Assembly: GCF_021952865.1 (NCBI RefSeq) | Contig: NZ_CP040792.1 | Span: 620,001-684,000 of the forward strand | Origin: Clavibacter californiensis | GTDB lineage: Bacteria; Actinomycetota; Actinomycetes; Actinomycetales; Microbacteriaceae | Reading direction: 5' to 3' | Length of the DNA stretch: 64,000 bases | Shown here: one piece after another, positions 15,433 to 24,608 of the stretch | How the letters are laid out: every line of letters begins with the position of its first letter | How positions within the stretch are numbered: the stretch's first letter is position 1 | The notes under the pieces: model-generated | The model's input: only the letters and a program-made list of their open reading frames with translations | The model's database searches: none | Told to the model about the DNA's origin: nothing | Program-made: the position numbers and the translations under genes

Positions 15433-16679
15433 GACGCGCTCCGTCCCAGATGGGCGATCGCTTCCACGAGCGCATCCAGCCCGAGCGCGATGTCGCCCTC
15501 GGAGACGAACTCGTCCGGGTGGTGGCTGATGCCGTCCGGGTTGCGGAGGAACAGCATCGCGACGTCGGTGATGCGCCCGAGCGACATGGCGTCGTGGCCT
15601 GCGCGCGAGAACAGCTCCATCGGCTGCGCCTGTCCGGTGGCGACGATGCCGGCGCGGACGGCGGCCATCAGGCGCGGCGAGCAGGGCACGGTGGGAGCGC
15701 GATGCACCTCCGTAGGGGTCACGCTCACCCCACGGCGCTCCCCGATGCCGGCGAACGCCGTGGCGATCTCGTCCCAGACGCGGTCGCGTCCGTCGTCGGA
15801 CTCCGCACGCAGGTCGACGGAGAACCACGCGTGGCCCGGCACGACGTTCACCGCGCCCGGTGCGATGGTCATCGTGCCGACGGTGCCGACCGCGCCGAGG
15901 TGGTGCGAGCTGCGGCAGATCCGCTCGACGGCCAGTGCCGCCTCGGCTGCGGCGAGCAGGGCGTCGTGTCGCCGCTCGTACGGGGTGCCACCGGCGTGCC
16001 TGGCCTCCCCGACCGCCTCGACCGTGAACCGTCGGGCGCCGGCGACGCTCGTGACGACGCCGAGCGCCTGGCCCGCGTCGTCCAGGAAGGGCCCCTGCTC
16101 GATGTGCGCCTCGAGGTACCCGACGAGTCGGGCCGGGTCGATCGCGGCGTCGCCGACGCGGGCGGGGTCGAGCCCGAAGTCCGTGAACGCCTGCCGCAGC
16201 GAGATCCCGTCGGCGTCGGCGAGATCCCACCAGGCGTCGTCCCACACCCCGGCGACCGCCGAGGACCCGAGGAGCGCCTTGCCGAACCGGGTGCCCTCCT
16301 CGTCGGAGAAGGCGATGACCTGGATGCCGAACGGCAGCGGCCCCTGGCCCGTCAGCCGGGCGACCGCCGCGACCCCCATGAGCACGCCGACGATTCCGTC
16401 GTAGGGCCCGGCGTCCACGACGGTGTCGAGGTGCGACCCGACGAGCAGCACGGGGGCGTCGTCCGTCGCGCCGGGGACGCTGCCGTGCAGGTTGCCGGCG
16501 TCGTCCTGCCACGTGGTCATCCCGGCGTCCTGCATCCACCGCGCGACCATCGTGTTCACGCGCGCGTGCTCGGGCGACAGGTGCACGCGGGTGATGCTCC
16601 CGGGCGTCGAGGTCACGGCGGCGAGCTCGCCGCACCATCCGACGATCGTCGCGGCGTCCGGTACGGCGGCGGCCGTCAC
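15429..16679 (-). CDS. allC: Allantoate amidohydrolase (M20 family)
   Basis: A 416-residue metal-dependent hydrolase. Metal ligands are in GSHLDTVVDAGPYDG near residue 85 and in SDEEGTRF near 127; EAHIEQGP near 195 and SRAGHDAM near 360 complete the site, and SHHPDEFV near 390 gives the final His. It converts allantoate to ureidoglycine, ammonia and CO2. The close N-carbamoyl-amino-acid hydrolases share these motifs, but the operon decides for allantoate. GTG start overlapping the aminotransferase stop. Confidence 0.88.
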   Translation of the reverse strand: MTAAAVPDAATIVGWCGELAAVTSTPGSITRVHLSPEHARVNTMVARWMQDAGMTTWQDDAGNLHGSVPGATDDAPVLLVGSHLDTVVDAGPYDGIVGVLMGVAAVARLTGQGPLPFGIQVIAFSDEEGTRFGKALLGSSAVAGVWDDAWWDLADADGISLRQAFTDFGLDPARVGDAAIDPARLVGYLEAHIEQGPFLDDAGQALGVVTSVAGARRFTVEAVGEARHAGGTPYERRHDALLAAAEAALAVERICRSSHHLGAVGTVGTMTIAPGAVNVVPGHAWFSVDLRAESDDGRDRVWDEIATAFAGIGERRGVSVTPTEVHRAPTVPCSPRLMAAVRAGIVATGQAQPMELFSRAGHDAMSLGRITDVAMLFLRNPDGISHHPDEFVSEGDIALGLDALVEAIAHLGRSAS

Positions 16680-17947
16680 GACACCACCGCCGAGGACGCC
16701 GGGGCTGCCGCGGTCGGGGCCGCGTACGCGTCGAGCGCCGCGTCGACGCCGCCGCCCTGCGGCACGGGGAACCCGCCCCGACGCAGCACCTGCTCGAGCG
16801 CGGACAGCGTCGTCACGACGGCGTCCTTGCGGGCGTTGTAGCCCATCGTCCCGATGCGCCAGACCCGCCCGCGCAGGGGCCCGAACGAGGTCCCGATCTC
16901 GATGCCGTGGTCCGCGAGCATGGCCCCGCGCACGGCGTCCCCGTCGACGACGTCCGGGATCCGCACCGCGACGACGTTGTGCATCTTGTGCGCCACGTCC
17001 CCGAAGACCTGCAGCCCGAGCTCCTGCACGCCGGTCAGCATCGCGCGGCCGGCGAGCTCGTGCCGGGCGACGACGGCGTCGCGGCCTTCCTCGAGCAGGA
17101 TCCGGGCGCACTCGTGGGCGGCGTAGAGCATCGACGCGGCCTCGGTGTGGTGGTTCAGCCGGCGGGGTCCCCAGTAGTCGAGGATCATCGCCAGGTCGAG
17201 GTAGTTCGATCGGATCGGCTCGTCGAGGACCTCGTCGCCCGGCTCGCGGATGCCCGCCTCGACGCTGCGCCGCCCGTCGAGCACGGCCGTGGCGCGCGGC
17301 GACAGCGTCACGGGAGCGCTGCCCGACGGCCCGCCGAGGCACTTCTGCAGCCCGACGCTGACGGCGTCGATGCCCCACGCGTCCACCTCGAGCGGGTTGC
17401 CGCCGATGGATGCGGTGGCGTCGGTGTAGAGCAGCACGCCGTGTCGCTCGCAGATCGCGCCGAGCTCGTCGAGCGGCTGGTTCATCGTCGTGGAGGTGTC
17501 GCCCTGGACGACCGCCAGCACCTTCGGCCTCGTCGCCACGATCGCGTCCTCGATCGCGGAGGTCGGGAACACCTGCCCCCATGCGGTCTCGATCGTGTGG
17601 ACCTCGGCCCCGGCCCGCCCGGCGATCTCGGCGAGCAGGTGGCCGAACCGCCCGAACACGGGCACGAGGACGCGGTCCCCCGGCGCCAGCAGCGACACGA
17701 GGACCGCCTCGATCCCGGCCCGGGAGGTGCCGTCGACGAGCGCCGTGGCCACGTTCGCGGTGCCGAACACCTGCCGGTACAGCCTCTGGGTGTCGTTCAT
17801 CGTCGACGTCATCCACGGGTCGTACTGGCCGACCAGCGGCGTCGAGAGCGCGCGCAGCACGCGCGGGTCGGCGTCGATCGGCCCCGGGCCCATGAGGAGT
17901 CGAGCGGGCGGGTTCACTGGCAGCATCGGGATCTCCGTTCCGATCAT
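16676..17947 (-). CDS. pucG: (S)-ureidoglycine-glyoxylate aminotransferase (class V, PLP)
   Basis: A 423-residue PLP enzyme. The PLP lysine is in GLQKCLGGPSG near residue 200, the cofactor aspartate in LLYTDATASIGG near 175. GPGPIDADPRVLRAL and SNYLDLAMI are typical of the PucG branch as against alanine-glyoxylate or serine-pyruvate transaminases. It converts ureidoglycine plus glyoxylate into oxalurate and glycine, saving nitrogen as an amino acid. Between the amidase (19 bp upstream) and allantoate hydrolase. Confidence 0.87.
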   Translation of the reverse strand: MIGTEIPMLPVNPPARLLMGPGPIDADPRVLRALSTPLVGQYDPWMTSTMNDTQRLYRQVFGTANVATALVDGTSRAGIEAVLVSLLAPGDRVLVPVFGRFGHLLAEIAGRAGAEVHTIETAWGQVFPTSAIEDAIVATRPKVLAVVQGDTSTTMNQPLDELGAICERHGVLLYTDATASIGGNPLEVDAWGIDAVSVGLQKCLGGPSGSAPVTLSPRATAVLDGRRSVEAGIREPGDEVLDEPIRSNYLDLAMILDYWGPRRLNHHTEAASMLYAAHECARILLEEGRDAVVARHELAGRAMLTGVQELGLQVFGDVAHKMHNVVAVRIPDVVDGDAVRGAMLADHGIEIGTSFGPLRGRVWRIGTMGYNARKDAVVTTLSALEQVLRRGGFPVPQGGGVDAALDAYAAPTAAAPASSAVVS

Positions 17948-17966
17948 GAGGATAATGGAACGCCTG

Positions 17967-19487
17967 TTACGACAGCGTCCCGGCGAGCGCGACGATCGCG
18001 CGGTCGGACCCGGCCGGTCCGATCAGGCAGACGCCGACGGGTGCGTCCGCGACCCGCAGGAACGGCGCGCTGACCGCCGGCAGCCCGCCGATGCCGGCGA
18101 CGGCCGTCATCCGCAGCGTCGCCAGCCGGGTGCGCTGGACCACGTCCCCGGTGGCCTTCCGGAGCGGTGCGGGTCCCGGCACGGTCGGGAGGGCCAGCAC
18201 GCCGGGGCCGATCGCCTCGCGGACGCGGGTGCGCAGGCGGTCGAGCCGCTCCCGCGCGCGCGCCTCGTGCTCCGCGGTGATCGTGGCCGCTGCCGCGAAC
18301 CGCGCGGCCACGTCGTCCCCGAGGGCGCCGGGGTGCGCGTCGACCCAGGGTCCGTGGTTGCGCCAGGCCTCGGCGGCCTGGACGATCCGGAGGGTCTCGG
18401 CCAGTTCGTCCGGCGGCGGCAGGTCGATCCGGCGGACGGGCCGACGGGTCGCCGCCAGCCATCCCCGGAACGCCTCGGCGGTCGCGGGTTCGACGACGTC
18501 GAGCAGGGCGTCGCAGACGAGGAGCGTGCCGTCGTCCACGTCGACGTCCGCGTCTGCGCCCGGGCGGATGGAGGCGCCGGCCGCCGCCGCGAGCACGGAC
18601 GCCGACCGGGCGATCCACCCGACGGTGTCGAACGACTGCGCCAGGGGCACGAGCCCGTCGCGCGGGACGCTGCCGTGGGTCGTCCGGAGGCCCCAGAGGC
18701 CCTGGTAGCTCGACGGCACGCGGAGGCTCCCCGCGGTGTCGGTGCCGAGACCGAGGTCCGCCTGCCCGAGCGCGACCGCGGACGCCGAGCCCGAGGACGA
18801 CCCGCCGCCGATCCGGGTCGGGGCGGCGCCGTTGGGCGGCGACCCGAAGTGCGCGTTCCGACCCGCGAGCGAATAGGCGAACTCGTCGGTGCGGGCGATC
18901 CCGGTGACGTCGGCCCCCGCGTCGAGGAGCACCTGCACGGCCGGGGCGGTGACCGTCGACACCGACGCCGATCGCTCCCAGGTCGGGTTGCCCGCGCCGA
19001 CGACGTGCCCGCGGACCGCGTAGAGGTCCTTGACGGCGACGCGGATCCCGGTGAGCGGCCCATTCGGGGCGCCGTGTACGAGCGGGTCGCCGACGACGCG
19101 CCACACCGTCCGGGCGAACGCCGTCGGTCTGCCGGTCACGTGCGCCGCGCGGATCCGCCAGGTCGCGTCGGTGCGGCACCAGAGCTGCGTCTGGAGTCCC
19201 CGGCCACCGTCGACGAAGACCGACTCCCCGACCACCAGGGCGCTGTCCGGGGTCAGCCGCCGGATGTCGACGGACGCGATGGTCCGGCGTGCGACGCCGC
19301 CGCGCCCGGAGCGGAACGCGCGGATCGCGTCATGCCCGCGGAGCAGCCCGGCGTCATCGCCGCGCAGGGTGCCCTCGCCGGTTTCGAACAGCGCGTCGAG
19401 CGCGGTGGTGTCGTCGCTCATCAGGGCGTCCTCGTAGGCGGTGAACGCCCGCTCGAGCCCCTCGGGCCAGCTCCCGTGCAGGATCAT
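17967..19487 (-). CDS. AtzH-like domain fused to an amidase-signature hydrolase
   Basis: A 506-residue fusion. Residues 1-125 are an AtzH/HpxZ-type (DUF3225, SnoaL-like) cone: ERAFTAYEDALMSDDTTALD and TQLWCRTDATWRI. Residues about 140-506 form an amidase: catalytic Lys in VAVKDLY near 150, and the serine pair in RIGGGSSSGSASA near 225. In oxalurate degradation (hpxXYZ) and cyanuric acid degradation (atzGEH) the two parts are separate and work with a small GatC-like subunit, not found here. Next to the oxalurate-forming aminotransferase, oxalurate amidohydrolase is the best guess; allophanate or biuret are alternatives. Confidence 0.8.
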   Translation of the reverse strand: MILHGSWPEGLERAFTAYEDALMSDDTTALDALFETGEGTLRGDDAGLLRGHDAIRAFRSGRGGVARRTIASVDIRRLTPDSALVVGESVFVDGGRGLQTQLWCRTDATWRIRAAHVTGRPTAFARTVWRVVGDPLVHGAPNGPLTGIRVAVKDLYAVRGHVVGAGNPTWERSASVSTVTAPAVQVLLDAGADVTGIARTDEFAYSLAGRNAHFGSPPNGAAPTRIGGGSSSGSASAVALGQADLGLGTDTAGSLRVPSSYQGLWGLRTTHGSVPRDGLVPLAQSFDTVGWIARSASVLAAAAGASIRPGADADVDVDDGTLLVCDALLDVVEPATAEAFRGWLAATRRPVRRIDLPPPDELAETLRIVQAAEAWRNHGPWVDAHPGALGDDVAARFAAAATITAEHEARARERLDRLRTRVREAIGPGVLALPTVPGPAPLRKATGDVVQRTRLATLRMTAVAGIGGLPAVSAPFLRVADAPVGVCLIGPAGSDRAIVALAGTLS

Positions 19488-19514
19488 GCGTCGACCGCCG
19501 CACGGGGTCGCGCG

Positions 19515-20846
19515 TCAGCCACGGGCGACCAGCTCCCCGGCCAGTGAGGTGGCGGTGACCGGCTCGCCGCGCAGCCAGGTCCCGGTGACCCGGCCACGGG
19601 CCTCCAGGCCGGCGAACGCGGAGACCGGGTTGCGGTGCGCCAGTCCGGCCACCTCGATGACCTCGGTGGCGGACGGGTCGAACACGGTGAGGTGGGCGAG
19701 CGCTCCGGGCGCGATGCGACCGCGGTCGGCGAAGCCGGCGAGCGCTGCGGGGCCGGTCGTGAACCAGGGCACGACGTCCTCGAGGGACATGCCGCGGCGC
19801 ATCGCCTCGGTCCACACGGCGCGGAAGCCGACCTGCAGGCCCGCGATGCCGCCCCACGCCAGGCCCCAGTCGTCGGTCTTCAGGTCGGCGGTCGACGGCG
19901 AGTGGTCCGACACGACCATGTCGATCGTGCCGTCGAGGAGCCCGTGCCAGAGCGCGTCGCGGTTGGCGTCGTCGCGGATCGGCGGGCAGCACTTGAACTC
20001 GGTCGCGCCGTCGGGGATGGTCGATGCCTCGAACGCCAGGTAGTGCGGGCAGGTCTCGACCGTGATCCGCACGCCGTCGTCCTTCGCCGCTCGGATCATG
20101 GGCAGCGCTCCGGCGTCGGAGAGGTGCAGCACGTGCGCCCGGGCCCCGGTCGCGCGCGCGCCCTCGATCACCTGCGCGATCGCGGACCCCTCGGCTGCGG
20201 CAGGGCGGGTCGCGAGGAAGTCCGCGTAGCGGCCGCCGAGGGCACCGTGGTCGACGAGGTGCGCGGGGTCCTCGGCGTGCACGATGAGCAGCGCGTCGAT
20301 GTCGGCGACCTCCTGGAGCGCGGCGCGGAGCTGATCGGGTCCGAGGTGCGGGAACTCGTCCACGCCCGACGGCGCCGTGAAGCACTTGAACCCGAACACG
20401 CCCTGCGCGTGCAGCGCGTCGAGCGAGCCGAGGCTGTCCGGCACGGCGCCGCCCCAGAACCCCACGTCGACGGCCAGCCGGCCCGCGGCGCTGGCGCGCT
20501 TGACGGCCAGGGCGTCGACGGTCGTCGTGGCCGGGATCGAGTTGAGCGGCATGTCGATGATGGTCGTGACGCCGCCGAGCGCCGCAGCGCGGGTGGCGGA
20601 CGCGAAGCCCTCCCACTCCGTGCGCCCCGGCTCGTTGACGTGCACGTGCGTGTCGACCAGCCCGGGCAGCAGGACGTGGCCACCGCCGATGACGTGCACG
20701 TCGGCATCGATGCCCAGGGGAGCGTCGAGGGGAAGGACCTCGTCGATGCGTCCCTCGACGACGGTGACGGTCGCCGGGCGCAGCGCCCCGTCGACCCAGG
20801 CTCGGGCGCATCGGAAGGCGAGCACCGCCGGTCGTGGTGCCGTCAC
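19515..20846 (-). CDS. allB: Allantoinase
   Basis: A 443-residue cyclic amidohydrolase that opens allantoin to allantoate. Zinc ligands appear in order: DTHVHVNEPG near residue 60, the carboxylated lysine in GFKCFTAPSG near 150, VHAEDP near 187, VLHLSD near 240, and SDHSPS near 313. VETCPHYLAF is typical of the family. Overlap with the permease stop (GTGA) makes it the second gene of the allantoin operon. Dihydropyrimidinase is the alternative but the context rules it out. Confidence 0.92.
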   Translation of the reverse strand: MTAPRPAVLAFRCARAWVDGALRPATVTVVEGRIDEVLPLDAPLGIDADVHVIGGGHVLLPGLVDTHVHVNEPGRTEWEGFASATRAAALGGVTTIIDMPLNSIPATTTVDALAVKRASAAGRLAVDVGFWGGAVPDSLGSLDALHAQGVFGFKCFTAPSGVDEFPHLGPDQLRAALQEVADIDALLIVHAEDPAHLVDHGALGGRYADFLATRPAAAEGSAIAQVIEGARATGARAHVLHLSDAGALPMIRAAKDDGVRITVETCPHYLAFEASTIPDGATEFKCCPPIRDDANRDALWHGLLDGTIDMVVSDHSPSTADLKTDDWGLAWGGIAGLQVGFRAVWTEAMRRGMSLEDVVPWFTTGPAALAGFADRGRIAPGALAHLTVFDPSATEVIEVAGLAHRNPVSAFAGLEARGRVTGTWLRGEPVTATSLAGELVARG

Positions 20847-22216
20847 GGCTGGTCGGCGTCCGTCATCGCGACGCCACCGGGGAGGTCCGCGGGCCCGGCG
20901 GCCTTCCCGGTGCCGAGCAGCAGGTTGAGCAGGATCGCGGCGACCGCGCCGGCCGAGATGCCCGAGTCGAACACGAGCGTGAACCACGTCGGGAACGCCG
21001 CGTAGATCGACGGCGCGACGGTCGGCAGCAGCGCGATCCCGAGCGGCAGGGCCACGACGAGCACGTTCCGGTTGTCGAACCTGACCCGCGACAGGGTGCG
21101 GATGCCGCTCGCCGCGACCATCCCGAACAGCGCGACGCCGGCACCGCCGAGGACCGCGTGCGGCACCGCCTCGACCACCGCAGCGACCTTGGGCACGAGG
21201 CCGAGCACGACGAGGATCCCGCCCGCAGCCGTCGCGACGTACCGGGAACGCACCCCCGAGAGCGCCACGAGTCCGACGTTCTGCGCGAACGCCGTGTACG
21301 GGAACGTGTTGAAGACCCCGCCGACGACGGTGCCGAGGCCGTCCGCCCGGAGGCCGTCCGCGAGCGTCCGGTTCGAGACCGGCCGATCGACGATCTCGCC
21401 GACGGCCACCATGTCGCCCGTGGTCTCGGTCATGATCACGAGCCCGACGACGAGCATCGACACGATCGACGCGAGGTCGAACGTCGGCAGCCCGAAGTGG
21501 AACGGCGTGACGACCGCGAACCACGGCGCCTGGCCGATGCCGGACCCGTCGACCATCCCCGGCACGAACAGCGCCACGAGGGTGCCGATGAGGAGGCCGG
21601 CGAGGACCGAGACCCGGGCGAGCCCCCGGGGTGCGAAGCGCTCGACCAGCACGATGGCGAGGAGCACGCCGGCGGCGAACGCGACGTCGGTGGGGCGGGC
21701 GGCGCCGTCCTCCCCGCCCTCGGTGATCCACCCGGCTGCCACGCTCATGAGCGACAGCCCGATGATGAGGATGACCGTCCCGGTGACGATCGGCGGGAAC
21801 AGCCGGATGAGCTGCGAGAACCACGGCGCGACGACGACCATGAAGATCCCGCAGGCGATCGTCGCCCCGTACACGGCGGTGATGCCGTGCTCGGTCCCGA
21901 TCGCGATCATCGGTCCGACCGCCGCGAAGGTGACACCCTGCACGAGCGGCAGACGGACGCCGAAGCGCCAGAAGCCGACGGACTGCACGATGGTGGCGAG
22001 GCCGGCGACGAACAGGTCGGCGCTGATCAGGAACGCCAGGTCGGCGCTGTCGAAGCCGAGCGCACCGCCGACGATGAGCGGGACGGCGATCGCGCCCGCG
22101 TACATCGCGAGGACATGCTGCAGCCCGAGGGGCAGGAGCCGGGCGAGCGGCGGGACGGTGTCGACCCCGTCGCCGGTGCTGGTGTCGGCTGTTCGTCGGC
22201 GCGATGCTGTGCTCAT
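20843..22216 (-). CDS. Xanthine/urate permease (NCS2 family)
   Basis: A 457-residue inner-membrane nucleobase:cation symporter with about 14 hydrophobic segments. NCS2 signatures: TETTGDMVAVGEI near residue 265, the substrate-binding acidic residue region, and QNVGLVALSGVRSRYV near 320, the family hallmark. As the first gene of the purine operon it most likely imports urate, xanthine or allantoin; NCS2 members with this context are usually urate/xanthine specific. The ATG at 22216 has no ribosome site but a -10-like TAGCGT six bases upstream, so it may be leaderless. Confidence 0.9.
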   Translation of the reverse strand: MSTASRRRTADTSTGDGVDTVPPLARLLPLGLQHVLAMYAGAIAVPLIVGGALGFDSADLAFLISADLFVAGLATIVQSVGFWRFGVRLPLVQGVTFAAVGPMIAIGTEHGITAVYGATIACGIFMVVVAPWFSQLIRLFPPIVTGTVILIIGLSLMSVAAGWITEGGEDGAARPTDVAFAAGVLLAIVLVERFAPRGLARVSVLAGLLIGTLVALFVPGMVDGSGIGQAPWFAVVTPFHFGLPTFDLASIVSMLVVGLVIMTETTGDMVAVGEIVDRPVSNRTLADGLRADGLGTVVGGVFNTFPYTAFAQNVGLVALSGVRSRYVATAAGGILVVLGLVPKVAAVVEAVPHAVLGGAGVALFGMVAASGIRTLSRVRFDNRNVLVVALPLGIALLPTVAPSIYAAFPTWFTLVFDSGISAGAVAAILLNLLLGTGKAAGPADLPGGVAMTDADQP

Positions 22217-22260
22217 GTCCGGACGCTAACCGCCCACTGTTTCCCCGGCGTTTCGGTCGG
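22217..22260 (-). promoter_or_regulatory. Permease promoter: tandem GAAAC boxes and leaderless -10
   Basis: On the minus strand GAAAC (22250-22254) - 6 bases - GAAAC (22239-22243) is followed after ten bases by TAGCGT (22228-22223) and, six bases later, the ATG. The tandem GAAAC pair is identical in spacing to that upstream of nit1. Its position just upstream of the -10 suits an activator of GlnR type. Confidence 0.55.
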
Positions 22261-22333
22261 GAGTCCGGTCGCGAACGAGCGTGCCGTCCGGTGGCGTCTG
22301 GGAACGACCGTCTCGGGCGACGGCGTCGCAGAG

Positions 22334-22816
22334 GTGCACGCGATCCTCTCCGACCCCGCCGTCTGGACCCACTACCCGACGCTGCGCGTGACCGATCCTG
22401 CGCAGACCGACCGCTTCCTCCGCACGCGGACCGAGGGCTGGGAGCGCGACGGCCTCGGCACGTGGATCGTGCGCGAGCGGGACGCCCACGCGGTCGTGGG
22501 GTTCGGCGGCTGCCACGTGGCGCACGACGCCTTCTGGAACCTCGGCTACCGCTTCTCGCCGGCCGTGCACGGCCGCGGCTTCGCGACCGAGATGGCGTCG
22601 CGGGCGATCGCGCGGGCACGCATCCTCCGCCCGGAGCTGCCCGTCGTCGCGTACCTCGTCGCGCACAACCGCGCCTCGGCGGCCGTGGCGGAGAAGGTGG
22701 GACTGACGCTCGTGCACCGCGGGCCGGATCCGGGCAACCCCGACCCCGACGTGCTGCGCCTCGTCTACGCCGACCGCGCCCTCACCGACGCGCAGCGGGA
22801 CGCGACGATGCGCTGA
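22334..22816 (+). CDS. GNAT acetyltransferase, 5' end uncertain or lost
   Basis: RimJ/RimL-like acetyltransferase. The first in-frame start I find is the GTG at 22334, giving 160 residues (VHAILSDPAVWTHYPTLR onward), with HGRGFATEMA near residue 80 as the acetyl-CoA loop and a regular end. Homology-like sequence (VRWRLGTTVSGDGVAEV) continues upstream to about 22260 in the same frame, but no ATG, GTG or TTG precedes it. Either a start codon was lost when the purine operon was joined here, or the short form is used. The 3' end overlaps the next, convergent gene by 35 bp. Confidence 0.6.
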   Translation: MHAILSDPAVWTHYPTLRVTDPAQTDRFLRTRTEGWERDGLGTWIVRERDAHAVVGFGGCHVAHDAFWNLGYRFSPAVHGRGFATEMASRAIARARILRPELPVVAYLVAHNRASAAVAEKVGLTLVHRGPDPGNPDPDVLRLVYADRALTDAQRDATMR

Positions 22817-23078
22817 GTCCGTCCACGACCGGCGCGCGACGGGCTCGCCACGCCCCGACCTCCGCCACGAGGATCCGCGTCCCGGCCAGCAGCACGAGCG
22901 CGACAGCCGTCAGCACGATGAGCGGCGGCAGCAGGAAGCCCAGCGCGATCAGCGGGTGCTCCATGCCGAGCGCGGGCCAGCCCATGTCCTCCCAGCGGTC
23001 GGCGAGCAGCAGAAGCACCGCGAGGGCGACGAGCTCCGCGGCCAGGAACCCGATGGTGATGCGCGTCGCCAGCCTCAT
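22782..23078 (-). CDS. Small membrane protein with two transmembrane segments
   Basis: A 98-residue protein not recognised as a named family. Hydrophobic stretches at about 6-26 (GFLAAELVALAVLLLLAD) and 43-68 (ALGFLLPPLIVLTAVALVLLAG) should span the membrane, with a basic, cytoplasmic-looking C-tail. The ATG at 23078 has AGGGGA upstream. Function unknown. Confidence 0.6.
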   Translation of the reverse strand: MRLATRITIGFLAAELVALAVLLLLADRWEDMGWPALGMEHPLIALGFLLPPLIVLTAVALVLLAGTRILVAEVGAWRARRAPVVDGLSASSRPAARR

Positions 23079-23172
23079 GCCGTCCCCTGCCGTGTGCCGA
23101 GCCGCCACCCTCGCACGGTTCCCCCGGCCGGGGAAGGGGCGTGCCCCCGCCTGGCCGCGCCACACTGGATCC

Positions 23173-24072
23173 ATGAGCACCGCCGACGACGCCCTCGCCC
23201 GCCTCGTCGAGGGCATCGACCGCGAGCGGCTCGGCGCGTACGGCGTCGTCGTGCGGATCGGCGCCGACGAGGCCGCGCACCGCTGGCGCAGCGACGACCG
23301 CGAGAACCTCTACTCGGTGTCCAAGGGCGTCTGCGCGCTGGCGGTCGGCATCGCGGTGGACGCGGGGATCCTCTCGCTCGACACCCGCGTGCCCGAGCTG
23401 CTCCCCGACATCGAGCTCGGGGCGGGCGTCGCCGAGGTCACCGTCGAGCACCTCCTCACCATGACCAGCGGCATCGACTTCGCCTGGTTCGGCGACGAGC
23501 CCGTGCCCAGCCCGGACCTCGCGCAGGCCATGCTCGCGCTCCCGACGCGCGGCCCCGGCACCGTCTTCCGCTACAGCGACGCGAGCCCCTACGTCGCCAT
23601 GCGGATGCTCGCCGCGGCCGTCGGCGACGTGCGCGACTGGCTCCTCCCGCGCCTCTTCGATCCGCTCGGCATCGAGAACCCGCAGTGGCACCGCTGCCCG
23701 CTCGGCTTCGTCGTGGGCGGCAGCGGCCTGGAGCTCCGCACCGGCGAGCTCGCCCGCATCGGCCGGCTGCTCCGCGACCGCGGCGCGTGGGAGGGCCGGC
23801 AGCTCGTGAGCGCGGAGTGGGTCGACCGGATGCACGGATCCTGGGTCGACACCGGCGCCGATCCTGCCGCGCCCTTCGCCCGCTACGGCCTCGCGACCTG
23901 GGACGGCCCCGGCGACGCCTGGCGCCTCGACGGCCGCTACGGCCAGTACGTGCTGGTCGACGGATCCCGCGACGCGGTCGTCACCATCACGGCCCACGAG
24001 GAGGAGCGCGACCACCGGCTCGCGGAGCTGGCCGCGGCGGCCGTCGCGGAGACCGCTCCCGTCGTCGGCTGA
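23173..24072 (+). CDS. Beta-lactamase-fold serine hydrolase
   Basis: A 299-residue class C beta-lactamase-like hydrolase (AmpC/esterase/DD-peptidase superfamily). Nucleophile motif SxxK is in NLYSVSKGVCAL near residue 51, and the tyrosine motif is YSDASPY near 135 (YSD in place of YxN). LLTMTSGID and a C-terminal GYGLATW-like GYGQ region follow. There is no signal peptide, so the protein appears cytosolic, which argues for an esterase or amidase acting on small molecules rather than cell-wall peptides. Confidence 0.83.
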   Translation: MSTADDALARLVEGIDRERLGAYGVVVRIGADEAAHRWRSDDRENLYSVSKGVCALAVGIAVDAGILSLDTRVPELLPDIELGAGVAEVTVEHLLTMTSGIDFAWFGDEPVPSPDLAQAMLALPTRGPGTVFRYSDASPYVAMRMLAAAVGDVRDWLLPRLFDPLGIENPQWHRCPLGFVVGGSGLELRTGELARIGRLLRDRGAWEGRQLVSAEWVDRMHGSWVDTGADPAAPFARYGLATWDGPGDAWRLDGRYGQYVLVDGSRDAVVTITAHEEERDHRLAELAAAAVAETAPVVG

Positions 24073-24094
24073 CCAGCTGGCCGCCGCCGCACCG

Positions 24095-24514
24095 TCAGCC
24101 GACCGGCGCCGTCAGCGGATCCGGCTCCCGCCGCGTCCGCCCCGCGTCGCCGACCACCGCGAACCCCTCGCGCGCCCAGTACTCGAAGCCTCCGATCAGC
24201 TCCTGCACGCGCGTGTAGCCGAGCGTCGCGAGGGTGAGGGCCGCGCGCGTGCTGCCGTTGCAGCCGGGGCCCCAGCAGTGGACGACGACCCGCGCGTCCC
24301 GGTCGGGGAGCTCGGCGGCGGCTCGCGCGGCGATCTCCGCGCCGGGGATGTGGACGGCACCCGGGATCCGCCCCTGCGCCCACGAGGCGTCCGAGCGCAC
24401 GTCGACCACGAGCGGCGCGGCGCCGCTCGCGCGGTCGGCGGCGAGGTCGGCGGGGTCGGTCTCGTAGGTCAGCTTGGCGGCGAAGAAGTCGATCGCGGAG
24501 AGGCTCGTGTGCAT
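24095..24514 (-). CDS. Rhodanese-like sulfurtransferase domain protein
   Basis: A 139-residue single rhodanese domain: PLVVDVRSDASWAQGRIPGAVHIPG and the active-site cysteine in VVVHCWGPGCNGST near residue 81. Single-domain rhodaneses carry sulfane sulfur as a persulfide. The loop CWGPGCNGS is longer and contains a second Cys, unlike the common CxxGxRS. ATG with GGAGG upstream. Divergent from the Lrp gene with 94 bp between starts, so Lrp control is plausible. Confidence 0.85.
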   Translation of the reverse strand: MHTSLSAIDFFAAKLTYETDPADLAADRASGAAPLVVDVRSDASWAQGRIPGAVHIPGAEIAARAAAELPDRDARVVVHCWGPGCNGSTRAALTLATLGYTRVQELIGGFEYWAREGFAVVGDAGRTRREPDPLTAPVG

Positions 24515-24608
24515 GCCTCCATCGAAGCCGCCGGGCACCGGGGCGGGGAAGGGCCGTCGCGCGGCATCGGGGCCGTCGCGCCGCGGATCGCCCGGTAGGT
24601 TCGGCCGC

